This document shows, piece after piece, positions 1-5,506 of a DNA stretch of 8,752 nucleotides (within the stretch, counting starts at the first letter, position 1; every line of letters begins with the position of its first letter). Under the pieces are notes generated by a model. That model was not told the DNA's origin. It made no database searches and worked only from the letters and a program-made list of their open reading frames with translations. The stretch is taken from the NCBI GenBank assembly GCA_937907975.1, contig CALEQS010000095.1:1-8752 (forward strand), in the 5' to 3' direction. The position numbers and the translations under genes are program-made. Source of the DNA: an uncultured Clostridia bacterium (GTDB lineage Bacteria > Bacillota > Clostridia > Oscillospirales > Oscillospiraceae).

Positions 1-1062
1 GCCGAGGGGCGTCACAACGTCAAAGATCAGATTTGTGTGGGTGGGGCCGGGCACCATACGGAAATCGTGAATGGCAATGGCCGGATCGATGCACTTGATC
101 AGTTCCAATACCTGTTCCCGGACGGCGGCGGTAGCGCCGTCGTCATTGGCCAGAGGGTCCATATGAATCACCGCCTCACAGCCCAGCTTATCTGCCAGTT
201 CCATCTCCGCCCGGTCGATGGCATCATGAAGGGTGAGCACATTCTCGTCTGCGGGCACCTCGGCGTGGAGGGAGACCAGCAGACGGCCCAGCCCGTAGTC
301 ATGCACCACCAGATCGTGAATGCCGTGGATCTCGCTGTAAGAGAGCACAATGTCCTCGATCTGCTTCACCAGCGCCGGGTCGGGCGGCCCGCCCAGCAGA
401 GAGGAAATGGTGTCCTTCGCCGCGCCGCAGCCCGCCCAGAGCACTGCCGCGGCCACCAGAATGCCGCACCAGCCGTCGATCTTCCAGCCGGTCAACTGGC
501 CCACCAGCACCGACGCCAGCACCACCGCAGTGCTGGCTGCATCGCTCAGGCTGTCCGTGGCGGTGACCCGCATGGCGGCGGAGTCCATCTTCTTTCCATA
601 GCCGCAGTTGTAGACAAACATATAGAGCTTGACCAGGATGGACGCCAGCAGGATGCCCACGACCACTGCGCCGGATTGAACCGCATCCGGGTGCAGGATT
701 TTTTCCACAGAGCTCTTCGCCAGCTCCAAGCCCATCAGAATGACCAGCAGAGCCACCACAAACCCCGCAATGGTCTCCATGCGCCCATAGCCGAAGGGGT
801 GCTCCCGGTCAGGCTTCCGTCCCGCAAGGCGGCACCCAAAGAATGTGATGAGCGACGAACCTGCGTCGGACAAGTTGTTGAAGGCGTCCGCTGTAATGGC
901 GATGGATCCGCTGAGCAGACCCGCCAGAAATTTTCCGGCACACAGCAGCAGGTTCAGCGCAATGCCTACCAATCCACTGAGCATCCCGCATCTGCGGCGC
1001 ACCTCCGGATCATGGCAGTCCGCGCTGTTTGGGATCAGCCGCCGGACAAGCAGCGAAAACAT
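1..1062 (-). CDS. Cation diffusion facilitator (CDF) transporter, MntE-like, partial (C-terminus outside window)
   Basis: Inner-membrane metal/proton antiporter of the CDF family that exports divalent metal from the cytoplasm. Seen: 354 codons read leftwards from ATG at 1062, preceded by AGGAGGA at good spacing; the frame is open to the window edge, so the C-terminus is missing. Hydrophobic segments fall roughly at residues 30-50, 56-78, 95-115, 131-150, 172-190 and 197-213, followed by a soluble domain from about 230 with several histidines (H247, H250, H254, H300). The transport-site motifs are FNNLSD in TM2 (N62, D66) and TDSLSD in TM5 (D170, D174), together with HPFGYGR at 88-94. Known: zinc CDFs carry His/Asp at this site, whereas Streptococcus pneumoniae MntE, a Mn(II) exporter, has Asn-Asp-Asp-Asp. 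Inferred: manganese is the most likely substrate; iron or other metals are not excluded. The gene has its own promoter and a structured leader and is not in an operon with secG, which is separated from it by a terminator. Confidence 0.93.
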   Translation of the reverse strand, partial: MFSLLVRRLIPNSADCHDPEVRRRCGMLSGLVGIALNLLLCAGKFLAGLLSGSIAITADAFNNLSDAGSSLITFFGCRLAGRKPDREHPFGYGRMETIAGFVVALLVILMGLELAKSSVEKILHPDAVQSGAVVVGILLASILVKLYMFVYNCGYGKKMDSAAMRVTATDSLSDAASTAVVLASVLVGQLTGWKIDGWCGILVAAAVLWAGCGAAKDTISSLLGGPPDPALVKQIEDIVLSYSEIHGIHDLVVHDYGLGRLLVSLHAEVPADENVLTLHDAIDRAEMELADKLGCEAVIHMDPLANDDGATAAVREQVLELIKCIDPAIAIHDFRMVPGPTHTNLIFDVVTPLG

Positions 1063-1085
1063 AGTATTTCCTCCTCATGCACAAA

Positions 1086-1115
1086 CTCTGCCGCCCATTT
1101 TCACCGGCGGCACAG
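1086..1115 (-). promoter_or_regulatory. Leader hairpin upstream of the CDF gene
   Basis: In the predicted 5' leader, arms CTCTGCCGCC (plus strand, 1086-1095) and GGCGGCACAG (1106-1115) pair over ten positions with one mismatch around a 10-nt loop. No T-tract follows, so it is not a terminator. It leaves the AGGAGGA ribosome site free. The short leader does not match the yybP-ykoY manganese riboswitch as far as I can see. Confidence 0.35.
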
Positions 1116-1141
1116 AGACAGTCTATTTTATAAATTGTCTC
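1115..1141. promoter_or_regulatory. Possible operator dyad at the CDF transcription start
   Basis: Inverted repeat with arms GAGACA (1115-1120) and TGTCTC (1136-1141) separated by 15 nt, so the arm centres are 21 bp apart, about two helical turns. It lies directly beside the -10 hexamer and over the predicted start site. One arm is also part of a nine-base palindrome, AGACAGTCT (1116-1124). The position suits a repressor site; the identity of any regulator is unknown, and it does not look like the Bacillus MntR box. Confidence 0.35.
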
Positions 1142-1150
1142 ATTATATCA
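1142..1150 (-). promoter_or_regulatory. Extended -10 promoter of the CDF gene
   Basis: On the minus strand the sequence reads TGATATAAT, a consensus TATAAT hexamer (1142-1147) with the TGn extension. The -35 region is poor (TTCCTA at 16 nt spacing), which fits an extended -10 promoter. The predicted start is near 1135, giving a leader of about 70 nt to the ATG at 1062. Confidence 0.6.
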
Positions 1151-1202
1151 CGCATGACCCGGTTAGGAATCGCTATTTTTAGTTTGTTCTGACTATTTTT
1201 GC

Positions 1203-1236
1203 AAAAAAGAAATGGCCGCTCTCAGCGCGGCCATTT
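1203..1236 (-). terminator. Intrinsic terminator of secG
   Basis: A perfect 10-bp stem (AAATGGCCGC at 1210-1219 with GCGGCCATTT at 1227-1236, 7-nt loop) is followed in the minus-strand direction by C and six T (complement of 1203-1208). It begins 21 nt after the secG stop codon and separates secG transcription from the CDF gene. Confidence 0.9.
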
Positions 1237-1256
1237 TGATGCAGACTGATCTTAAA

Positions 1257-1502
1257 TTACTTGCCCTGGATGAGCACCAGCACCAGCGTGATGATCATAA
1301 AGGCGATGGCGACCCACTTGGTCCAGCGGGCCAGCTTGGCATCCCAACTCTTGGCCTTGTTTTTGGACAGGAAGGTGTCCATGCCGCCGCCGATGGCACC
1401 AGCGATGCCTGCGCTTTTGCCGGACTGGAGCAGCACCACGAGGATCAGGAACAGAGAGGCGACGACCTCAGCGACCGTCAAAATCGTTCTAACAACTGCC
1501 AT
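1257..1502 (-). CDS. secG: Preprotein translocase subunit SecG
   Basis: Small membrane subunit of the SecYEG protein-export channel; it assists SecA-driven translocation. Seen: 81 codons, close to the usual 75-80, with two hydrophobic segments at about residues 5-25 and 62-79. Between them is the family's conserved loop: VLLQSGKSAGIAGAIGGG at 23-40, then the F-L-S-K-x-K-A-K stretch at 44-51. The open frame extends 43 codons further upstream, but that part is basic and unlike SecG. The ATG at 1502 has AAGGAGA at suitable spacing, so I chose that start. It is monocistronic here: promoter at 1567-1595 and terminator at 1203-1236. It is transcribed divergently from marR. Confidence 0.95.
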   Translation of the reverse strand: MAVVRTILTVAEVVASLFLILVVLLQSGKSAGIAGAIGGGMDTFLSKNKAKSWDAKLARWTKWVAIAFMIITLVLVLIQGK

Positions 1503-1566
1503 TTCAGTAAGTCTCCTTTTCCACCGCCCCAAATCAGGCGGGTTGACTTTTATAGATTTGGTATTT

Positions 1567-1595
1567 ATCATAGCACATGTTCCTCGAAAAGGCAA
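1567..1595 (-). promoter_or_regulatory. secG promoter
   Basis: On the minus strand: TTGCCT (1590-1595), 17-nt spacer, TATGAT (1567-1572), with a TGn extension before the -10. Four of six (-35) and five of six (-10) positions match the consensus. The predicted start is near 1560, about 58 nt upstream of the secG ATG. Confidence 0.75.
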
Positions 1596-1747
1596 GATTT
1601 TTTTCGAATCACCCTGCTGTTCCTGGTTCAACAGGACATTTTAGTAGGTTGAAAAATATACCCGGTTTTTTCATTCTTTCTACGCTTTCCAGACTTTTTT
1701 GCTGCGAATATTTCGTATTACGTTTAATTTTGATATATTATGCACTA

Positions 1748-1765
1748 TTCAAAAATATTTGTGAA
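1748..1765. promoter_or_regulatory. AT-rich dyad, possible regulator site upstream of marR
   Basis: An 18-bp inverted repeat, TTCAAAAAT facing ATTTGTGAA, with 8 of 9 positions matching and no spacer. MarR proteins typically bind AT-rich dyads of this size near their own promoters. This one lies 27 bp upstream of the -35 hexamer, which is not the usual place for simple autorepression, so the assignment is weak. Confidence 0.3.
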
Positions 1766-1792
1766 CAAGTTGTGAATTCGTGAAAAAAACGA

Positions 1793-1821
1793 TTGACTTT
1801 ACTCCAACTGCACCATATGCT
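1793..1821 (+). promoter_or_regulatory. marR promoter
   Basis: TTGACT (1793-1798), 17-nt spacer, TATGCT (1816-1821). An overlapping extended -10, TGC-TATAAA (1818-1826), is also possible. The predicted leader is about 80 nt to the ATG at 1907. Confidence 0.65.
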
Positions 1822-1906
1822 ATAAATAAAATAATATACAGAGTTATAAAAAATCTTTCGCATTGTTTGGAAGCTGTGCGCTTTCTCAGAAGGAGCATCC
1901 CCGATC

Positions 1907-2338
1907 ATGAGTACATCCAACGATATTTTACATAAATATCTACAAGTCAGCAGACACATCACTGACAAATTCCGCGTCTACTACGGCAAACTGAATCTGA
2001 CCTATCCCCAGTCCATTGTTCTGGCCATTCTGGAGGCCGACGGTCCCATGCCCATCAGCGCACTGGCCGAAGCCGCCGGGAGCGCCAACAGCACCATCTC
2101 CGGCGTGGTCGACCGTCTGGAAAAGATGGATCTTGTCCAGCGCGTGCGCTCCGACAGCGACCGCCGCGTGATCTACGTCTCTACTACGGAACAGTTCCAG
2201 CAGCACTTTTCCAAGATGCGCGACAGTGCCGCAGATCGTTTTTCTGCAGCCCTCAAGAGCCTGTCTGAAGAAGAAACCGACGCTGTTGCCCGGGGCCTTG
2301 CCCTGCTGAATCATGCGCTGACCGCGCAGGAGGACTGA
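1907..2338 (+). CDS. MarR-family winged-helix transcriptional regulator
   Basis: Cytoplasmic DNA-binding regulator, expected to act as a dimer and often released from DNA by a small molecule or oxidant. Seen: 143 codons, the normal family length. Residues 1-28 form an N-terminal dimerisation helix; the winged helix-turn-helix spans about 31-95, with SALAEAAGSANSTISGVVDR at 51-70 as the helix-turn-helix. The wing carries SDSDRRVIYVS (82-92), the conserved D-x-D-R-R signature of MarR proteins. Helices from about 97 to the end complete the dimer interface. There is no cysteine, so a thiol-based OhrR-like sensor is unlikely. The ATG at 1907 follows AAGGAG at 1890-1895 with an 11-nt gap. No efflux pump or enzyme gene lies beside it, so its targets cannot be guessed from context; its own promoter is one candidate. 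Confidence 0.92.
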   Translation: MSTSNDILHKYLQVSRHITDKFRVYYGKLNLTYPQSIVLAILEADGPMPISALAEAAGSANSTISGVVDRLEKMDLVQRVRSDSDRRVIYVSTTEQFQQHFSKMRDSAADRFSAALKSLSEEETDAVARGLALLNHALTAQED

Positions 2339-2413
2339 ACCCGATCCACCCTGAACCCGCATTTTGAGCCCTTTTCTGCCCTCTGGCATCGAATATGATC
2401 CACTGAAAATCCA

Positions 2414-2471
2414 CCGCTCACGGACATTCCGCCCCCCTCCCCCCGGACCACCGTGAGACGGCGGGTTTTTT
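2414..2471 (+). terminator. Terminator-like structure after marR
   Basis: The arm CCGCTCACGG (2414-2423) pairs with CCGTGAGACGG (2451-2461) over ten positions with one bulged A; an inner TCCG/CGGA pair (2428-2431, 2444-2447) narrows the loop. Then come four more bases and a T6 run (2466-2471). It begins 75 nt after the marR stop. The large C-rich loop makes it less standard than the secG terminator. Confidence 0.6.
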
Positions 2472-2776
2472 CTATTTTCCAACGTTTTCCATATTTTTCA
2501 ATTCATGCGAACTGTACAAAACGGGTTGTCAGCCCGTTCTGTCCCCATAAGCGCCGCCGTTTTTGCAAGCTCCTTAGTGTAATCCTGCATCGCTCCTACC
2601 TATTAAATATAGAAACCCTTGCAGAAATCCGGCTTTAATTTTTCACATATTCTCTCCGCATCCCAGTACATCGGCACCATTCTCCCTCTGCCCCGGCCAG
2701 AATTGGACAAATACTTTTTGCTGTAGTTCTGTTTTTGCTTTTATTTTCCCTCCCCAGGCTGTTTCCTCTGCCTTTT

Positions 2777-2797
2777 GATTGTCCGTTTCGGACAATC
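2777..2797. repeat. Perfect 9-3-9 dyad
   Basis: The arm GATTGTCCG (2777-2785) is exactly complementary to CGGACAATC (2789-2797) around TTT. The plus-strand tail GCTTTATTTTCC is T-rich but interrupted, so this may be a weak plus-strand terminator, or a protein-binding site as DNA. The sequence alone does not decide. Confidence 0.6.
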
Positions 2798-2833
2798 GCT
2801 TTATTTTCCATGGTCAAAATACGTTTTCGCATT

Positions 2834-2868
2834 GATCGCCGCTGTTCCTTCCGGCGGTCTTCTTTTTT
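2834..2868 (+). terminator. Strong intrinsic terminator with no gene before it
   Basis: The stem GATCGCCG (2834-2841) pairs with CGGCGGTC (2852-2859), eight pairs including one G-T, with a 10-nt loop. It is followed by TTC and T6 (2863-2868). The T-tract is only on the plus-strand side, so it stops rightward transcription. The nearest upstream plus-strand gene is marR, about 500 nt away and already followed by its own terminator. Confidence 0.75.
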
Positions 2869-3078
2869 CAGTACGCTTTCCACTTCACAACTTTTTGGCG
2901 TATTTCTGGCGTGGACAGCCCGCCCATCCGGCGGACATTTTCTCTGTGCACCGGCATCAGTTCCCTATACATATTAAATATATATACGCGCATACTTTCT
3001 CCGAATGCGCAAGCGTGCCGGGTGCAGTTATTTTTTTGCGTCCTTGCATTTTTCCGGACAAAAAACTACTTTTGCCTA

Positions 3079-3107
3079 TTGTCTTTTCAAAACAGAAGGG
3101 TTAGAAT
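3079..3107 (+). promoter_or_regulatory. Promoter of the V-type ATPase operon
   Basis: TTGTCT (3079-3084), 17-nt spacer, TAGAAT (3102-3107), the best match upstream of the operon. The predicted start is near 3114, giving a leader of about 118 nt before the first gene. A second weaker candidate, TTGCAT with TACTTT at 17 nt spacing, lies just upstream. Confidence 0.65.
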
Positions 3108-3134
3108 AGAATCAGTTTTTTTCGGATTTTATAT

Positions 3135-3172
3135 TCTCCCGGTCTGCGAACCGGAGACCGGACAGGGTCCGG
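3135..3172 (+). promoter_or_regulatory. Leader region with alternative hairpins
   Basis: Four overlapping GC-rich segments: CCGGTCT (3139-3145), ACCGG (3150-3154), AGACCGG (3155-3161) and GTCCGG (3167-3172). One fold pairs segment 1 with 3. The other pairs the first part (TCTCC and GGT, 3135-3143) with 3150-3157 and lets CCGGAC (3158-3163) pair with GTCCGG. The two folds exclude each other. No T-tract follows, so this is not a classical attenuator terminator. Confidence 0.45.
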
Positions 3173-3183
3173 CATGATTCCAC

Positions 3184-3230
3184 GGAGTTATCACACACAT
3201 ATAGAACTCCCAAGAGAAGGCGGTGATAAC
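3184..3230 (+). promoter_or_regulatory. Leader inverted repeat that can cover the ntpF ribosome site
   Basis: GTTATCAC (3187-3194) is exactly complementary to GTGATAAC (3223-3230). The second arm overlaps the end of the Shine-Dalgarno sequence and runs to two bases before the TTG start. A competing hairpin, GGAGTT (3184-3189) with AACTCC (3205-3210), shares bases 3187-3189 with the first and would leave the ribosome site open. Possible translational switch; not tested. Confidence 0.45.
3217..3227 (+). promoter_or_regulatory. Ribosome binding site fixing the TTG start of ntpF
   Basis: AAGGCGGTGAT differs at one base from the full complement of the 16S rRNA 3' end. It places the start at TTG 3232. 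The in-frame GTG at 3223 lies inside this site and so cannot be the start. Confidence 0.7.
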
Positions 3231-3231
3231 A

Positions 3232-3549
3232 TTGTCATTGGAAGCAATCAAACAGGTCACCCAGACGGAGCAGGACTGTGCACAGCGCAAGCTGGATGCG
3301 GCCCAGGCCGCCAAGCGGACCGTGGCTGAGGCCGAAAAGGCCGGCCAGGCCGCGCTGGACGCGCGCCGCAGGGAAGCTCAGGCAAAGGTCCGCACCCTGA
3401 TGGCCGACGCCGAGGCGAAGGCCGGTGTGGAGGCGGACGCTGTCCGCGCCGAAACCGCCAAGGCCTGTGCCGCGCTGAAGGCCTCTGCCGAGCAGAAGCT
3501 GGAACAGGCGGCTGAATTGATCGTCAGAAGGGTTGTGAATCTCAAATGA
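3232..3549 (+). CDS. ntpF: V-type ATPase subunit G/H (peripheral stalk)
   Basis: Peripheral-stalk protein that pairs with subunit E as a coiled coil to hold the catalytic head still against the membrane subunit I. Seen: 105 codons, the usual size, almost entirely helical and rich in Ala, Glu, Lys and Arg with heptad-like spacing from about residue 10 to 95. It ends with a VRRVV segment, a typical end for this family. TTG at 3232 is chosen because of the strong ribosome site at 3217-3227. It is first in the operon, and its TGA overlaps the ATG of the next gene by four bases, implying coupled translation. Sequence conservation in this family is low, so the call depends strongly on position before subunit I, as in the Enterococcus ntp operon. 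Confidence 0.85.
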   Translation: MSLEAIKQVTQTEQDCAQRKLDAAQAAKRTVAEAEKAGQAALDARRREAQAKVRTLMADAEAKAGVEADAVRAETAKACAALKASAEQKLEQAAELIVRRVVNLK

Positions 3550-5504
3550 GCATCGTAAAAATGAAGCGCCTGCGGGTCATCGGCTTTGAAGAAGAGCGCG
3601 ACGAGCTGCTGCAGAAGCTGCTTCACCTGGGGTGCGTCGAGATCTCGGAACCGGAAGACAAGCTGACCGACCCGGAGTGGGCGGCCCTGCTGCGGCGGGA
3701 CGTCTCCGCTCTGACCGATCGAAAGGCGGAAGCGGCTGCGCTGAGCAGTGCGCTGGATGCGCTGAAGAAATACGCCCCTGCCAAGAAGGGGCTGTTCATC
3801 AAGCGCAGGCCGATCTCCGAGGCAGACTTCTTCAGTGAGTCCGTCAAGGCGGAGGCACTCCAGTGCGCCGAGCGCATCAACGAGTGCACCCGGGAGATCG
3901 CCCGGATCTACTCCGCCGAGAACAAGCTCAAGTCCAACCTGGCCAGTCTGGCTCCCTGGAGCCGGATGGATGTGCCGCTGGACGGCTTGAGCACAGCGCA
4001 CACCCAGCTGATCCTGGGCACTGTCCCTGCCGCCGCCGAGATCGGCGCGCTGCAGAACGAGCTGAGCCAGGCCACTGATCTGGCAGAGCTTTCGGAGATC
4101 TCCTCCGACAAGGACCAGCACTATCTGCTGCTGATCGTCCACAATTCCGCCGCCGAGGACGCACTGGCTGCCCTGCGGCCCCACTCCTTCGGCGTGGTCC
4201 ATTTCAAGGACATGGCCGGAACGGTGACGGAAAATCAGGAGAAGATCCGTGCCGAGATCGACGCACTGAACGCCGAACGCAGACAGCAGGAGGCGCGCAT
4301 CGCGGCGGAAGCCCCGCTGCGGGAAAAGCTCCAGCTGTGCCAGGACCGCGTCAATCAGGACATCAGCCGCGAGGCGGTGGCCGAGCGATTCATGACTGAC
4401 GGGCGCATCTTCTTCGCCGAGGGCTGGATTCCCGCCGAAAAGGTGGCCGCGTTCCAGAATCTGCTCTCCGGCTTTACCTGCGCATGGGAGGCTGTCGACC
4501 CCGAAAAGGACGACGCCGTGCCCACCCAGCTGAAGAACCCCAAGTGGATGGACTGCATCAATATGGTGACGGAGATGTATTCTCTCCCCGCCTATGACGG
4601 CATCGACCCCAACCCGCTGTACTTCTTCTGGTATGTGTTTTTCTTCGGCTTCATGTTCGCCGATGTGGCTTACGGCCTGATCATCTTCTTCGGCTGTCTG
4701 GCCATCATCAAGGCGTTCAACCCCAAGAAGACGCTGGGCCGCATGATGCACCTCGGCCTCTGGCTGGGCGGCAGCACCGCCATCTGCGGTGTGTTCGTCG
4801 GCGGCTTCTTCGGCAACGTGCTGGACGTCATTTATGACACCTTCCTGCCGAACTCCGTCATGCCTGCATGGATGGCCAAGTTCTCCGCCGGTCTGGTGGT
4901 CAACCCGGTCAACGATCCCATGACCGTGCTCATCATCGCCATCGCCATCGGCTGCGTCCATCTGATCATGGGTCAGTGCATCCATATCTATATGGGCTTC
5001 CGGGACGGCGCAGGCGTGGACGCACTGCTGGATGTCGTTCCCTGGTGGATCGTGTTCGGCGGCATCGCCGCGCTGGCTCTGGCCGGCACCCCCATCGTGC
5101 TGATCATCGGCGTGCTCAGCCTGATCTGCACTCAGGGCCGTCACGAGGGCACCTTCTTCAAGAAGCTGTTCGGCGGCATCAAGAGTCTTTACGACATCAC
5201 CAGCTGGCTGTCTGACGTGCTGAGCTACGCCCGTCTGATGGCTCTGATGCTGGCCACCAGCGTCATCGCTCAGGTGTTCAACACGCTGGGCGCGCTCCCC
5301 CGGAACATCATCGTCTTTGTGCTGGTGTTCCTCATCGGCCATGTGTTCAACATCGGCGTCAACCTCATCGGCACCTATGTCCACGCGGCCCGTCTTCAGT
5401 ACCTTGAATACTTCGGTAAGTTTTACAAGGAGGGCGGCATTCCGTTCCGCCCCCTGCAATATGACACAAAATATGTCGATATTAACGACGAGGAGGAAAA
5501 TTGA
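3546..5504 (+). CDS. ntpI: V-type ATPase subunit I (membrane stator, a-subunit homologue)
   Basis: Membrane stator that forms the ion half-channels against the K ring and anchors the peripheral stalks. Seen: 652 codons, the normal length. Residues 1 to about 345 form the soluble arm with coiled-coil stretches (about 50-75, 105-135, 225-275). From about 355 there are seven or eight hydrophobic segments, starting with PLYFFWYVFFFGFMFADVAY (357-376). The conserved arginines expected to face the rotor glutamate are visible: SYARLMAL with R563, and HAARLQYLEYF with R616, the latter followed by the family's FYKEGGIPFRPL ending. The ATG at 3546 gives MSIVKMKRLRVIGF, matching the usual N-terminus (V-x-K-M-K-R). 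The ribosome site AGAAGGG lies inside the upstream gene with a long gap of 13 nt, consistent with coupling through the ATGA overlap. Confidence 0.97.
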   Translation: MSIVKMKRLRVIGFEEERDELLQKLLHLGCVEISEPEDKLTDPEWAALLRRDVSALTDRKAEAAALSSALDALKKYAPAKKGLFIKRRPISEADFFSESVKAEALQCAERINECTREIARIYSAENKLKSNLASLAPWSRMDVPLDGLSTAHTQLILGTVPAAAEIGALQNELSQATDLAELSEISSDKDQHYLLLIVHNSAAEDALAALRPHSFGVVHFKDMAGTVTENQEKIRAEIDALNAERRQQEARIAAEAPLREKLQLCQDRVNQDISREAVAERFMTDGRIFFAEGWIPAEKVAAFQNLLSGFTCAWEAVDPEKDDAVPTQLKNPKWMDCINMVTEMYSLPAYDGIDPNPLYFFWYVFFFGFMFADVAYGLIIFFGCLAIIKAFNPKKTLGRMMHLGLWLGGSTAICGVFVGGFFGNVLDVIYDTFLPNSVMPAWMAKFSAGLVVNPVNDPMTVLIIAIAIGCVHLIMGQCIHIYMGFRDGAGVDALLDVVPWWIVFGGIAALALAGTPIVLIIGVLSLICTQGRHEGTFFKKLFGGIKSLYDITSWLSDVLSYARLMALMLATSVIAQVFNTLGALPRNIIVFVLVFLIGHVFNIGVNLIGTYVHAARLQYLEYFGKFYKEGGIPFRPLQYDTKYVDINDEEEN

Positions 5505-5506
5505 TT

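Larger units (their letters stand above)
1503..1906. other. Divergent intergenic region between secG and marR
   Basis: A 404-nt AT-rich stretch with no convincing gene. It holds the secG promoter (1567-1595), the marR promoter (1793-1821), a 16-bp dyad TCCTG-n6-CAGGA at 1621-1636, an 18-bp dyad at 1748-1765, and three GTGAA direct repeats between 1761 and 1784. I saw nothing else I could support. Confidence 0.7.
2339..3231. other. 893-nt region without a convincing gene, between marR and the V-ATPase operon
   Basis: AT-richer than the genes on either side and strongly pyrimidine-biased on the plus strand. No open frame here has a good ribosome site together with a recognisable product. The longest minus-strand candidate (2635-2883, 82 codons, GTG start) encodes a lysine/arginine-rich low-complexity peptide typical of purine-rich noncoding DNA. 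It does contain the marR terminator, a small hairpin at 2520-2538 (AACGGG/CCCGTT, with TTTT on the minus-strand side), a perfect dyad at 2777-2797, a strong plus-strand terminator at 2834-2868, a weak hairpin at 2921-2934, an AT-rich patch near 2966-2987, and the V-ATPase promoter and leader. Confidence 0.7.

Noticed and set aside
1063..1141. Possible manganese riboswitch (yybP-ykoY type) in the CDF leader
   Set aside because: The leader of about 70 nt is too short, and I could not find the conserved loop sequences of that family; only a single simple hairpin is visible.
37..1182. 381-codon open frame on the plus strand opposite the CDF gene
   Set aside because: The minus-strand frame has the complete CDF motifs, a ribosome site and a promoter. 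The plus-strand frame has none of these and is rich in His, Gln and Arg.
1940..2482. 180-codon minus-strand open frame opposite marR
   Set aside because: It is antisense to a canonical MarR protein, and its translation is low-complexity Gly/Val/His.
2520..2538. AACGGG/CCCGTT hairpin with TTTT on the minus-strand side
   Set aside because: The stem has only six pairs, the T-run is four bases, and there is no minus-strand gene upstream that it would serve.
2635..2883. 82-codon minus-strand open frame with GTG start in the gene-free region
   Set aside because: The product is a Lys/Arg/Glu-rich low-complexity peptide that simply reflects the purine-rich strand; there is no good ribosome site at proper spacing and it runs through two hairpins.
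2988..3038. Hairpin GCGCAT/ATGCGC followed about 20 nt later by a T7 run near 3031-3037
   Set aside because: The T-run is too far from the stem for an intrinsic terminator. An alternative TGCGC/GTGCA stem next to the T-run needs a wobble pair and an 11-nt loop, so it is too weak to call.
3174..3329. 51-codon upstream open frame (ATG 3174) overlapping the ntpF start
   Set aside because: Only a weak AGGG lies before it, and its second half is merely ntpF read out of frame. A regulatory upstream frame cannot be excluded, but nothing supports it.
3378..5459. 693-codon open frame on the minus strand opposite ntpI
   Set aside because: It is fully antisense to a clearly conserved V-ATPase subunit I. 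The translation is rich in His, Gln, Asp and Gly with no family likeness, as expected from the mirror frame of GC-rich codons.
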